Part shown: piece after piece, positions 1 to 7,016 of the stretch
How positions within the stretch are numbered: the stretch's first letter is position 1
Layout: each line of letters begins with the position of its first letter
Assembly: GCA_021808665.1 (NCBI GenBank)
Contig: JAKBBA010000098.1
Span: 1-11,310, forward strand
Direction: 5' to 3'
Origin: Actinomycetes bacterium
GTDB taxonomy: Bacteria > Actinomycetota > Acidimicrobiia > Acidimicrobiales > Palsa-688
Length of the DNA stretch: 11,310 bases
Notes under the pieces: generated by a model
What the model saw: only the letters and a program-made list of their open reading frames with translations
What the model was told of the DNA's origin: nothing
The model's database searches: none
Translations under genes and position numbers: made by a program

Positions 1-132
1 TTGAAACTTCAAGTAAATATTCCCCGACCGTCTGTGGAAGTCCTTCATCTCCACTGCTCCCATCCGACCAGAGGGGGAATGGGGCGCTCACAACCAGTCT
101 GAACTGGAAATCCGCGAGCGCAGCAACCGACC

Positions 133-1851
133 CTAGGCCGACGCAGCCCCGACCACCTGGCCGGATGGAGTAGTGCCTGGCGTGGCGGATCCGTAGAAGG
201 GTGCGTTGTATGAGAAGACGCCGCCGTCGGCTGCTGCGAGCCAGTAGCCGCCTGTTGTGGGGTCGGCGGTGATTGCGACTACCGGTTTGTCGAGTGTGAT
301 CCCGGCGGCTGATCCGTAGAAGGGTGCGTTGTATGAGAAGACGCCGCCGTCGGCTGCTGCGAGGCGGTAGCCGCACGACACGGGCGTACCGTTCGAACTA
401 TAGGAGGTGTAGGAGGCGATGCCGACTATCGGTTTGTCGAGTGTGATCCCGGCGGCTGATCCGTAGAAGGGTGCGTTGTATGAGAAGACGCCGCCGTCGG
501 CTGCTGCGAGCCAGTAGCCGCCAGTGCAGGCATCACTTGCGATACCCACGACCGGCTTGTTGATCGTCACCCCGGCGAGAGAGCCGTAAGACGCCACCCC
601 GTAGGCGAAGACGTCCCCGGCGCTGTCGGCCAAGCGGTATCCGGCGGTTGTCGGCGATGTCGTTGGCGGCGTCGGGCTGTTTGGCGGGGTTGGCAGGACT
701 GGCGTTGTCGGGTAGGTAGGAGGATCGTTCGTGATGGTCGCTTGGACTTCGGGCACCCCGCCGGTGGTGGTGTAGGTGATCTTGAGGTCGGGGGCTGCGC
801 AGGCGCCGCCTGTCGGGTTGGCAGCGGCGATCACGTCACCGTTGGCGATCGGCTGTCCGTTCGCCGTGGTGAACGTGCCGGAGAGGTTCGTGGCGGACAC
901 GATCGGGAAGGACGTGTTGAGGGGAATATTGCAGGCCGCGGCAATTGACAGGGCCGCTGTGGCCAGGGTCGTGGTGCCCGTCGTCGTCAGCAGCGGAGCG
1001 TTGTTGGTTGGAGGATTAGCGGTCAGTGCCCGGTAGGAAACGGAGCTCGTAGGATCCAACGTTACGTTGGCGGCGAGTGGGGCTCCGTCGACGACGAGAA
1101 GGGCGTGGCTGGTAGTGACATCCCCGACCGTCAAGTTGGTGACGCTCGGGTCGTTTCCGAAGAACAACTCGGCGTCGGTGACCTGGATCGACCCCGGGGT
1201 AGCTCCGGCGCCGTCGAGGTCCTGGGTGGCTCCGACGACGCCGCCCGCTGACCCGCTCACGCCAGCTGGGCCGGCGATGCTGATAGCGCCGACCTCGTTG
1301 GAGGGACCTTCGAGACTCAGATTGGTGCCTTGGACCGTGTCTATGGTCAGCGCAAAGGTTCCGCTCAGGTTTCCGGTGACCTGCAGGCCGGAGTCGACAT
1401 TCCACGTGTTGGCCGCGCCGAGAACCACGTTGTCCGATATCGAAGGGGTGCCTGTCGTGGAGTTGGCCGGTCCCGACGGCGCGGTGACGGTGATGCCGCC
1501 GTCTAGGTTGAGAGGATCAGGTCCGGCGATCGAGTACTGCGTTGCCGACCCGGCTACGACGCCGATGCTCAGCGAGTCGACAACAAGCCCCGAAATGTCG
1601 TCGGTTGTCGCGCAGGTCGTAGCTGTGGAGGCGCAGGTGCCGGCGGGGAAGGCCAGATTTACTGGCGTTCCAGCGCTCGGCGCTTGATCGCCCGTCCAGT
1701 TGCCTGGACTGCTCCAGTTCCCGTTCCCGGCGGCACCGGACCAGGTGTAGGTGGATGGAGCGGCGAACGCTTCAGTCCCAAGCGTAGGGAGGCTTCCGAA
1801 GCCTACGACGGCTATCGCTGCAGCGGTCCAGCGGGAACTACGACGGCTCAT
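133..1851 (-). CDS. Secreted protein with C-terminal GYWLAAADGG repeats
   Basis: A 572-residue protein starting at the ATG that ends at 1851, with a weak AAGAGG-like site upstream. Residues 1-31 form a Sec signal peptide: basic MSRRSSR, a hydrophobic stretch, and an AFA-A cleavage region. Residues about 34-380 are Gly/Thr/Ser/Asn-rich and beta-like, beginning TYTWSGAAGNGNWSSPGNW, a pattern seen at the head of autotransporter-like beta-helix proteins. A Pro/Thr linker (about 380-403) leads to four repeats of 41, 49, 41 and 38 residues starting at 404. Each begins GY(W/R)LA and contains a (V)FxYxxxxYGS core. Such repeats occur in many exported proteins of Acidimicrobiia (from memory). The likely place is outside the cell or on its surface. 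No catalytic motif, sortase signal or membrane anchor is visible, so the function is unknown. Adhesin or structural protein is a guess. Exported status is secure. Confidence 0.88.
   Translation of the reverse strand: MSRRSSRWTAAAIAVVGFGSLPTLGTEAFAAPSTYTWSGAAGNGNWSSPGNWTGDQAPSAGTPVNLAFPAGTCASTATTCATTDDISGLVVDSLSIGVVAGSATQYSIAGPDPLNLDGGITVTAPSGPANSTTGTPSISDNVVLGAANTWNVDSGLQVTGNLSGTFALTIDTVQGTNLSLEGPSNEVGAISIAGPAGVSGSAGGVVGATQDLDGAGATPGSIQVTDAELFFGNDPSVTNLTVGDVTTSHALLVVDGAPLAANVTLDPTSSVSYRALTANPPTNNAPLLTTTGTTTLATAALSIAAACNIPLNTSFPIVSATNLSGTFTTANGQPIANGDVIAAANPTGGACAAPDLKITYTTTGGVPEVQATITNDPPTYPTTPVLPTPPNSPTPPTTSPTTAGYRLADSAGDVFAYGVASYGSLAGVTINKPVVGIASDACTGGYWLAAADGGVFSYNAPFYGSAAGITLDKPIVGIASYTSYSSNGTPVSCGYRLAAADGGVFSYNAPFYGSAAGITLDKPVVAITADPTTGGYWLAAADGGVFSYNAPFYGSATPGTTPSGQVVGAASA
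188..510. repeat. Three identical 53-bp copies inside the secreted-protein gene
   Basis: An identical 53-bp block occurs at 188-240, 311-363 and 458-510. The match between the second and third copies extends to 80 bp (284-363 and 431-510), and that between the first and third extends to 65 bp (188-252 and 458-522). The blocks encode the conserved core of repeats 2-4 of the secreted protein. Identity at the DNA level, including third codon positions, suggests recent duplication or gene conversion. Confidence 0.93.
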
Positions 1852-1888
1852 TCGGTACCTCTTGGCTTTATCGAGACGGAAGATGTCC

Positions 1889-1936
1889 TGAGCTGCAGCT
1901 CAACTAACTCGGATAACTATACCATAGTACAGTTAT
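1889..1936 (-). promoter_or_regulatory. Probable promoter and palindromes upstream of the secreted-protein gene
   Basis: On the minus strand a TATAGT -10-like hexamer lies at 1921-1916, about 65 bases before the start codon. The -35 is not convincing. It sits inside an inverted repeat with arms ATAACT (1913-1918) and AGTTAT (1931-1936). A perfect 14-bp palindrome, TGAGCTGCAGCTCA, lies at 1889-1902 between the -10 and the gene, where a repressor or an RNA hairpin could act. The AT-rich patch stands out against the GC-rich surroundings. The regulator is unknown. Confidence 0.4.
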
Positions 1937-2358
1937 GTTGCGATAGTGATCGTAGCTGCTGGCCTCCCGCCGAGACGGCGACCTGGCCTCCCGCTGCGAC
2001 TGCTTACGTCGACCTATCAGAGGGGATGCGAGCAGCGCCTGCAGCACGGAGCCCCGGACGACCACGATCTGTGGCGGGCTGCGGTCAAAGTCGCGAAGCG
2101 GCTGATCCGTAGGCGGGTGGGCCGTCGCCGGGTGGTCACACGCCCTGGAGCGGGATCTCGAAGCGCTCGGCGTAGCGATCGTGCACACGGGCGCCGACTT
2201 GTTTGCGCGGATCATCAAGGGTGGGGAAACCAATCTCTATGCACTGGGGTTCCTCTTGGGGTGCGGGGGCGTCTTGGCGGGCTGGTGCTGGTAGAGGCGG
2301 GTTCTTCGGGAGGTGAGGCTTGAGTGACGGATGGTCGGGATCCCTGACCGTCGGTCGG
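1937..2358. other. Gene-poor stretch with possible coding relic
   Basis: I find no gene with a credible start and ribosome site here. One plus-strand frame is open from 2106 to the TAG at 2292-2294 (63 codons) without an ATG. It reads like real protein, including LERDLEALGVAIVHTGADLF and a Gly/Leu-rich tail, and may be the remains of a lost gene. Long minus-strand frames across 2136-3248 are antisense to the integrase and are not supported. Confidence 0.4.
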
Positions 2359-2403
2359 TATAGTCGGCCGATGCGCTCTTTGAGTGAACTGGCTTCCGGA
2401 TGA
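2359..2403 (+). promoter_or_regulatory. Leaderless-type promoter and 10-codon leader ORF before the integrase
   Basis: A TATAGT -10 hexamer at 2359-2364 ends 7 bases before an ATG at 2371, so transcription could begin on the start codon. No clear -35 is visible. The ATG opens a 10-codon frame, MRSLSELASG, whose TGA (2401-2403) overlaps the integrase ATG (2400-2402) as ATGA. The integrase start has no Shine-Dalgarno sequence, so its translation would depend on coupling to this leader. The arrangement is seen in the sequence; its use is inferred. Confidence 0.45.
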
Positions 2404-3269
2404 GTCTCGCCGTCGTGCGGAGCATCGGTTCGCCTCTCGCGTTGCGGTCCGGGGAGGACGTTGCGGATTTCGAGCAGGAGATCGTCGATCAGTACGCGCT
2501 GGCTATGGCGGCTGCTGGGCTGAGCGACGGCCATGTTGGCAACACGCGGTCGGTGATCATCGAGTTCACCCGTTCGTTGGCTGGCCCGTTGTGGTCGGCG
2601 ACATGTGATGGCGCGGACCGGTTCTTGGCTGAGCAGCGTCGGGCCGGGCGTAGTGTGTCGACTCGGGCGGGTAAGGCGGGGACGTTGTCGTTGTTCTTCG
2701 AGTTCGTGATCGGCCGCTATCAGGGCGACATCGCGGCGCTGACCGGTGTGGTGGTGGAGCAGCCGATCGACGAGTTCAGCCGGCAGTCGGGGGCGTCGCT
2801 GGGCAAGGTCCGGGTGCCGCCGTCGGAGCGCGAGGTCGAGGAGCTGTTCACCGGATGGCGTATGTCGGTTCTGGAGGCCCGGAAGTATCTGCCCGCCGCC
2901 CGGGACTATTTCGCGGCGTCGTTGTGGCGTCGGTTGGGGTTGCGGATCAATGAGACGGTGATGTTGGACATCCGGGACTGGCGGCCGGATCTGGGTGGGT
3001 TCGGCAAGCTGCATGTCCGTCACGGCAAGGGAAGCCGGGGGCGTGGGCCCAAAGCGCGTTTGGTCCCGGCTATCAACGGCTCGGACCGCCTGATCGACTG
3101 GTGGTTGGCCGAGGTCCGCCACCGCTTCGGCGATGACTGGTCCGATCCTGACGCGCCGATGTTGCCCAGCGAACGCCGAGACCCTGATTGGGTTCCCCTG
3201 GTCTGGCTCGCGGTCATGCTCAACGGCACCAGCCAAGCCCCCCGGCAACGCTCCCGCGACCGTTCCTAA
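2400..3269 (+). pseudogene. Tyrosine recombinase/integrase, truncated before the catalytic C-terminus
   Basis: A 289-residue frame. Residues about 20-110 resemble the SAM-like core-binding (N-terminal) domain of phage integrase/XerC-type recombinases. Residues 140-260 begin the catalytic domain: RRLGLRINETVMLDIRDW supplies the first catalytic Arg (R182), and LHVRHGKGSRGRGPKARLVP supplies the beta-hairpin Lys (K210). The HxxR box, the His/Trp and the nucleophilic Tyr, which should follow within about 100 residues of LPSERRD (255-261), are absent. The last 25 or so residues, rich in Arg, Gln and Ser, look like read-through into transposon sequence. The stop at 3267-3269 overlaps the antisense tnpB stop. 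Family members are usually 300-400 residues long. The most likely history is truncation by the IS607 element. It should be inactive for strand cleavage. It presumably once moved a genomic island; no att site or tRNA is visible. Confidence 0.75.
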
Positions 3270-3420
3270 ACACTGATCAGGAGTGAGTCCTGACCAGGCG
3301 GTGGCTGCGAACGGTCTTCAGTCACCTGGTCACCTTCACTTCCGGTAAGCATTGTGGTCTTACTGCCACCGGCCAAGGTTCGCCGAGTGCGGGCCTTCGA
3401 TGGTCGCCTTCTGCTTGTCC
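3210..3420 (-). ncRNA. Possible TnpB guide (omega/re) RNA region at the tnpB 3' end
   Basis: TnpB nucleases of IS605/IS607 elements use an RNA made from the 3' end of tnpB and the right transposon end, with a guide copied from flanking DNA. The corresponding position here is the tail of tnpB and the bases beyond its stop. A perfect hairpin with stem TCAGGA/TCCTGA and a 5-base loop lies at 3277-3293, within the last tnpB codons. The exact boundaries, and so the guide, cannot be fixed because the transposon end is not certain. The assignment rests on family knowledge plus this one hairpin. Confidence 0.3.
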
Positions 3421-5004
3421 TTGGCTCCGGTTCCCTGTGTTGTGCATCCTCGGCCAGACCACCAGCCGGGGCTGGTGGGGACCCTCCGGCTAGAACATGG
3501 GCAGTAGCTCGTTCCTCATTCTCCGATGAGGTTCGAGCGCCCGTGTTCCGTCGCCGGAGTCGCTGTCCGAGTCCGCGTCTCCCGATCGCCACCGATGCTG
3601 CATGGTGGCCGGTGAGAGAATTGGTTGGATGGTGTGATCTAAGTGGCCAGAGCCAGTGTTGTGCTCCCCACATCGAGGTGTAGGCGGGGTCGACGACGAT
3701 GACCGCCACCCCGGAGTTGTATGCCATCTGGACCAGCCGGTCCCGCAGCTTGGCGGTGGGCAGTCCGGAGATGTGCCGACGGAAAGTCTTGCCCCGCTTA
3801 CCTGTGGATGGCCGGTTTCCCGTGTGCTCCCGTCCTTCAGCGCGTGCCTGGTCAAAGCCGAGGTTCTCGATGACGACCGCTCCTGCATGGTGGCGGCCGG
3901 CGATGGCGAGTACCTGGGAGATCGCATCTGTGATCCGGGCATCGCGGGTGGTGGTCGACAGACCGTCGAGGACGAGCGGGATGGTGGTCGGAATGCCGAT
4001 CGGGTTCCCGTAACAGTCGAGTGTCGCCACCGCTAGGAGCGTGGGTCCGAACCGGCCAGCCGGTCGGCGCTGACGACTGGTCCTCTGCGCAGTTGATCGA
4101 GGGTGGCGATCGGGTGGGCGTCGAGGCCCCAGGAGGCGTCGACGTAGCAGCGGTCCTTGGCCGGGTCGTAGGTGATGTCGTAGCGAAGTGACCCGCTGGC
4201 CGCCTGGGCGGCAACCTCATCACCCCGGTAGGGCCAGGTGACCGGAGCCGAGAGCCGGTAACGGCCATGTGGCCGGTTGGCAAGGTTGACGAGAGCGTCC
4301 GGCAGCTTCAACTCCAGCCACCCCTCGGTCGGATGCCAGCGGATGGTCTCGTTTCCCCACGCCTTGTCGGATTCCCCGTCTGCGGTGATGAACCAGCGGG
4401 ACGCTTCCCACTCGGCTTTCCACTGGATCTCTGTCTGACCTGCGGCTTCGAGGTTGTGGCGACTGTTCGCCAATCGCTTCCCGCCCCGGCATATGGACAG
4501 ATGCCCGCTCTCCAGCTGGCTCTCCACATCAACCAGACGGGCTTGGAGCACCTGGAGCCGTCGCTGCTTCTGCCACCTCTCGGCCGGGGTGACATAGCCC
4601 CGGGTCCGCCCCTTCTTCTCTCCGGCGGGAACCTTCACCCGCCCGGTGATCTTCTTGATCCGAGCCTTGAGCGAGGTCCGTTCGGCTTCGAGGTTCCTCT
4701 TTGCCAGACCGTAGGAGTTCTCGGTCGTCCGGGTGATCGCCCCCGCCCAGCGAGAAGAGGAGCCGGCTGTCGCCGCCCGCTTGCGGGTCCTGCGGGAATC
4801 GGCCTTGCCTTTGGCGTCCAGGACTCCCTCTGCGCAGCGTCGGGCAAGGTCTGTCGATGCCAGATGGCCCAGGTGAGCCCCGAGGGACTTGAGGACCACT
4901 CGGTCGGTGCAGTCCACCATCAGCCGGGTCCGCACCCGTGCCCCTGACGGTGGCGCTGCAACGAATGGCGCAGCAACAGTGCGCAGACGTTTGCTGTGGC
5001 TCAC
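3266..5004 (-). pseudogene. tnpB: tnpB, RNA-guided nuclease of an IS607 element, frameshifted
   Basis: The probable start is the GTG at 5004-5002, overlapping the tnpA stop as GTGA. The first frame gives 323 residues: an Arg/Lys-rich N-terminal part with ARRCAEGVLDAKGKADSRRT, a coiled basic stretch, and the wedge-like region ending GPVVSAD, where the first RuvC Asp is expected. It then hits a stop at 4033. The rest continues in another frame from about 4048 as LLAVATLDCYGNPIG, then VVIENLGFDQARAEGRE (RuvC-II Glu), VVDPAYTSMWGAQHW, and SLTGHHAASVAIGRRGLG, ending in an Arg/Pro-rich tail at 3266. Asp-to-LAV spacing is 29 bases by my count, about 11 more than I would expect, so a small insertion next to the catalytic Asp is likely. 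The usual CxxC zinc ribbon is replaced by TSMWG, as in the actinobacterial TnpB group I recall. No single frame gives an intact nuclease. Confidence 0.8.
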
Positions 5005-5618
5005 GAGACCATCGTCTCTTCTGGGTGCGACAGTGCCATCGGTCCCACGTTGCGTGCGGCGCAGCGCAGGGCCTTCTCCGCCCGGTTCTTCGCCGAGCGC
5101 CTCCCGTAGAGCCGGGCACAAAAACTGGTGAGCACCTCGACCATGTCCCAGACCAAGTCATCAGCGACCTCACCGTCGTCGATGACCACCAAGCGGCGGC
5201 CGTGAGCCGCCAGAGCAGATTCCACCAGTTCGCTGTTCACGCGAGCCAAGCGGTCACGATGCTCGACCACCACGGTTGAGACCTTCGGGTCGGCGAGCAT
5301 CCGCCGGAGCTTCGAGCGGGAACCATTCATCCCCGACCCGACCTCCGCCTCGATCCGCTCCACCGGATAGCCGGCCTTTGCTGCCCACTCCGAGAGTCGA
5401 GCCACCTGACGGTCGAGGTCGGCCTTCTAGTCGTGGGAGGACACCCGGGCGTAGAGACCCAGCGCAGACACCGGCTTCGACGTCTGTGCATCAGGGGACA
5501 CCAGGATGGTCCGTTCGTTGATCCGGACTGCCGGAACCGGGAGCGTTCCCGCATGGAACCACCGATAGGCGGTCTGCGGATGGATGCCCTGGATGCGTGC
5601 CCACTCGGTCAGATTCAC
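5001..5618 (-). pseudogene. tnpA: tnpA, IS607-type serine recombinase with an in-frame TAG
   Basis: The coding frame starts at a GTG (5618-5616) with an AGAGG-like site almost touching it. Residues 1-50 (NLTEWARIQGIHPQTAYRWF) form the MerR-like helix-turn-helix that IS607 transposases carry in front of the catalytic domain. LGLYARVSSHD (residues 53-63) contains the nucleophilic Ser. Codon 64 is TAG (5429-5427). Reading continues in the same frame with KADLDRQVARLSEWAAKAGY, the VVVEHRDRLAR active-site Arg motif, and a C-terminus ending ALSHPEETMVS. Family members have YxRVSsxdQ here, so the TAG most simply arose from a CAG Gln codon by one C-to-T change. The full length would be 205 residues, normal for IS607 TnpA. 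A GTG at 5405 could restart translation, but the product would lack the catalytic Ser. The element should not be able to transpose by itself. Confidence 0.88.
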
Positions 5619-5673
5619 CTCTTCAGTCCATTACTAGAACGCACGTACGCTGTGTATCAAGCACTTATCTGGC

Positions 5674-6278
5674 AGCAGCTGACGACCCTCGACTTTCCCG
5701 AAGCCGCGAACTTGTTGCTGGTGGGCGCCACCGCCGTGGAGCTGCTCGCGGCCAGCGGCACCCGCCCCTCCGACACGGTGCTCGTGCACGGGGCCAGCTC
5801 GGCCACCGGTATCAGTCTCCTCCAGCAGCTAGCGCCGCTGCGAGCAAGCGTCATCGGCACCAGCAGCGAAGGTAACTTCGACCGGATCCGCCGCTTCGGA
5901 GCCCAGCCCGTGGCCTACGGGCCTGGTCTCGTCGAGCGTGTCCGTGACATCGCTCCCGGTGGGATCGACGTCGCCCTGGACTGTGTCGGCACCGACGAAG
6001 CCGTCGACGTCTCGGTGGGGCTCGTCGTGGACCGGGAGCGGATCGTGACCGTCGCCAACGCCGACCGGGCCGCTCAACTCGGCTTCCGGCATCTCAACGG
6101 GATGGAGCCCTCCAGCCTCACCTACCGCAACAGGCAACGCCAACGCCTTATCGACATGGCGGCCGCCGGCAACCTGACAGTGCCGATGGCCCGGACCCTC
6201 CCCCTCGTGCAGGCGCGGCGAGCCCTCGACATCCTCCAAACAGGTGATCCGGGCGGCAAACTCGCCCTGATCCCCTGA
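5674..6278 (+). pseudogene. Zinc-type NADPH:quinone oxidoreductase, 5'-truncated
   Basis: The frame encodes about 200 residues homologous to the C-terminal two thirds of quinone oxidoreductases of the medium-chain dehydrogenase family. LTTLDFPEAANLLLVGATAV precedes the NADP-binding fold, whose Gly-rich turn is VLVHGASSATG. It continues with ASVIGTSSEGNFDRIRRFGA, GGIDVALDCVG, and the usual end LVQARRALDILQTGDPGGK. About 115 N-terminal residues that form the GroES-like substrate domain are missing. Upstream of roughly 5674 the frame runs into transposon sequence, and no start codon with a ribosome site is present. Codon use stays strongly GC-rich, so loss seems recent. Intact enzymes reduce quinones or enones with NADPH. 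The stop codon lies inside a 15-bp tandem repeat. Confidence 0.8.
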
Positions 6279-6310
6279 TCCCTGATCCCCTGATCCCTGA
6301 TCCCCTGATC
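6266..6310 (+). repeat. 15-bp tandem repeat, three perfect copies, over the oxidoreductase stop
   Basis: CCTGATCCCCTGATC occurs three times head to tail at 6266-6280, 6281-6295 and 6296-6310. Each unit itself contains CTGATC twice. The first unit covers the last three codons (LIP) and the TGA at 6276-6278. Since the unit is 15 bp, each copy adds another in-frame TGA, so repeat number does not change the protein end. Confidence 0.93.
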
Positions 6311-6692
6311 CGGTGGCCTGGCACGACCTCGAGGACCCGGAGAGGGAGAACCCGGAGAGGGCAGGACGCCGCCCTTCTGCTCAGCGTGCTCGCCGACCCT
6401 CTCGGAACGGCGGCGCGCCTTAACTTAACAGAGGAGACCGCCAGCATCTCGACCGGCTCCGGCCGCTTCTGGGCACCTCTCATCGCTGATGGGAGAACCT
6501 GAGCGGAGACGCGCGCCAGCGGGGCATGACCGCCATGTCCTTCCTGATCGACTGACTGCCGCAGCCACGCATCCCCGACGAGCACCGGCGGGTGACTGAA
6601 GGGGAGCAGAACGCCGAAGCTCGCGTGCCTGCGCTACGCCCGGTCTTTCCTCCCCGAAGAGGAAGATCGAGCCTTCTGCAGCTGATGGAGTC
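6311..6692. other. Intergenic stretch without a supported gene
   Basis: No frame has both a start with a ribosome site and a family-like sequence. A near repeat, ACCCGGAGAGGG, occurs twice at about 6334-6361. A plus frame from about 6360 to 6502 reads QDAALLLSVLADPLGTAARL and is open with GC-rich third positions, but it has no start. It may be a relic. I see no convincing terminator for either neighbour. Confidence 0.4.
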
Positions 6693-7016
6693 CTAGCGTC
6701 CATACCTCCACTGCTTGCCGTCCCAGTGGGTGCCGTGGGCTTCCGGGTGTCGGACAGAGATGATGATCACCACCGGCACTGCGATCACTGACCAGAGCAC
6801 GCAGAACGCTACGAGTCCGAGTAGGCCCGACACCGGCGAGCCGGGTCTAGCCCATGGCAATAGGAAGCTGGCGGCGAATACGGCTGGCACCGCCAAGGTC
6901 AAGAAGACCTCCAATGGTCGTGCCGCCCTAAGGTATTCGCGGAACGGGGGCAGGTCGGCCTGACGACGGATCTCTCTCCAGGAGAGCCGCATCATCAGGA
7001 TCCCGATGTACCCCAT
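6693..7016 (-). CDS. Small two-helix membrane protein, function unknown
   Basis: A 107-residue protein if started at the ATG at 7016-7014. An upstream GTG at 7106 would add 30 residues lacking any ribosome site, and the ATG pair at about 6995-6990 is another option. Residues 1-34 are basic and amphipathic (WREIRRQADLPPFREYLRAA). Transmembrane helix 1 is about residues 35-56 (EVFLTLAVPAVFAASFLLPW) and helix 2 about 62-87 (LLGLVAFCVLWSVIAVPVVI). The tail ends HGTHWDGKQWRYGR; the WDGxxW pattern recalls the short DUF2510-type motif of actinobacterial membrane proteins, but this is weak. Both ends probably face the cytoplasm by the positive-inside rule. I do not recognise a family or a function. 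Confidence 0.6.
   Translation of the reverse strand: MGYIGILMMRLSWREIRRQADLPPFREYLRAARPLEVFLTLAVPAVFAASFLLPWARPGSPVSGLLGLVAFCVLWSVIAVPVVIIISVRHPEAHGTHWDGKQWRYGR

Larger units (their letters stand above)
3207..5672 (-). mobile_element. IS607-family element, both genes inactivated
   Basis: The element is recognised by its gene pair: an upstream serine recombinase with an N-terminal helix-turn-helix (tnpA, 5001-5618) and a downstream tnpB (3266-5004), joined by a 4-base GTGA overlap. IS607 elements have no terminal inverted repeats and no large target duplications, so the ends can only be bracketed. The left one lies between the last integrase-like residues (about 3185) and the tnpB stop (3266). 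The right one lies between the tnpA start (5618) and the first clear oxidoreductase codons (about 5685). The stated limits use TCTGGC, found at 3202-3207 and 5668-5673, as a possible shared border. That choice is a guess; the ends are uncertain by about 60 bases each. Confidence 0.7.

Noticed and set aside
1..132. TTGAA/TTCAA inverted repeat at the window start
   Set aside because: Arms are only five bases at the cut edge of the window; too little context to call an operator or a terminator.
188..510. Regularly placed repeats resembling a small CRISPR array
   Set aside because: The repeats are 53 bp or longer, lie in a coding frame, and encode conserved protein repeats; the intervals are coding, not unique spacers.
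1067..1687. Plus-strand 206-codon frame opposite the secreted protein
   Set aside because: Shadow of a gene with a signal peptide and repeats on the other strand; no ribosome site or family-like motif.
2136..3248. Long minus-strand open frame (370 codons) opposite the integrase
   Set aside because: Arg/Pro/His/Gln-rich composition typical of an antisense shadow; the plus strand carries clear recombinase motifs.
5433..5673. Upstream extension of the oxidoreductase frame to an ATG at 5433
   Set aside because: This part is antisense to the start of tnpA and encodes no oxidoreductase-like residues; it is accidental fusion.
6299..6422. Short plus frame reading VAWHDLEDPERENPERAG
   Set aside because: It only has a GTG without a ribosome site and turns into an Arg/Pro-rich run; no support as a gene.
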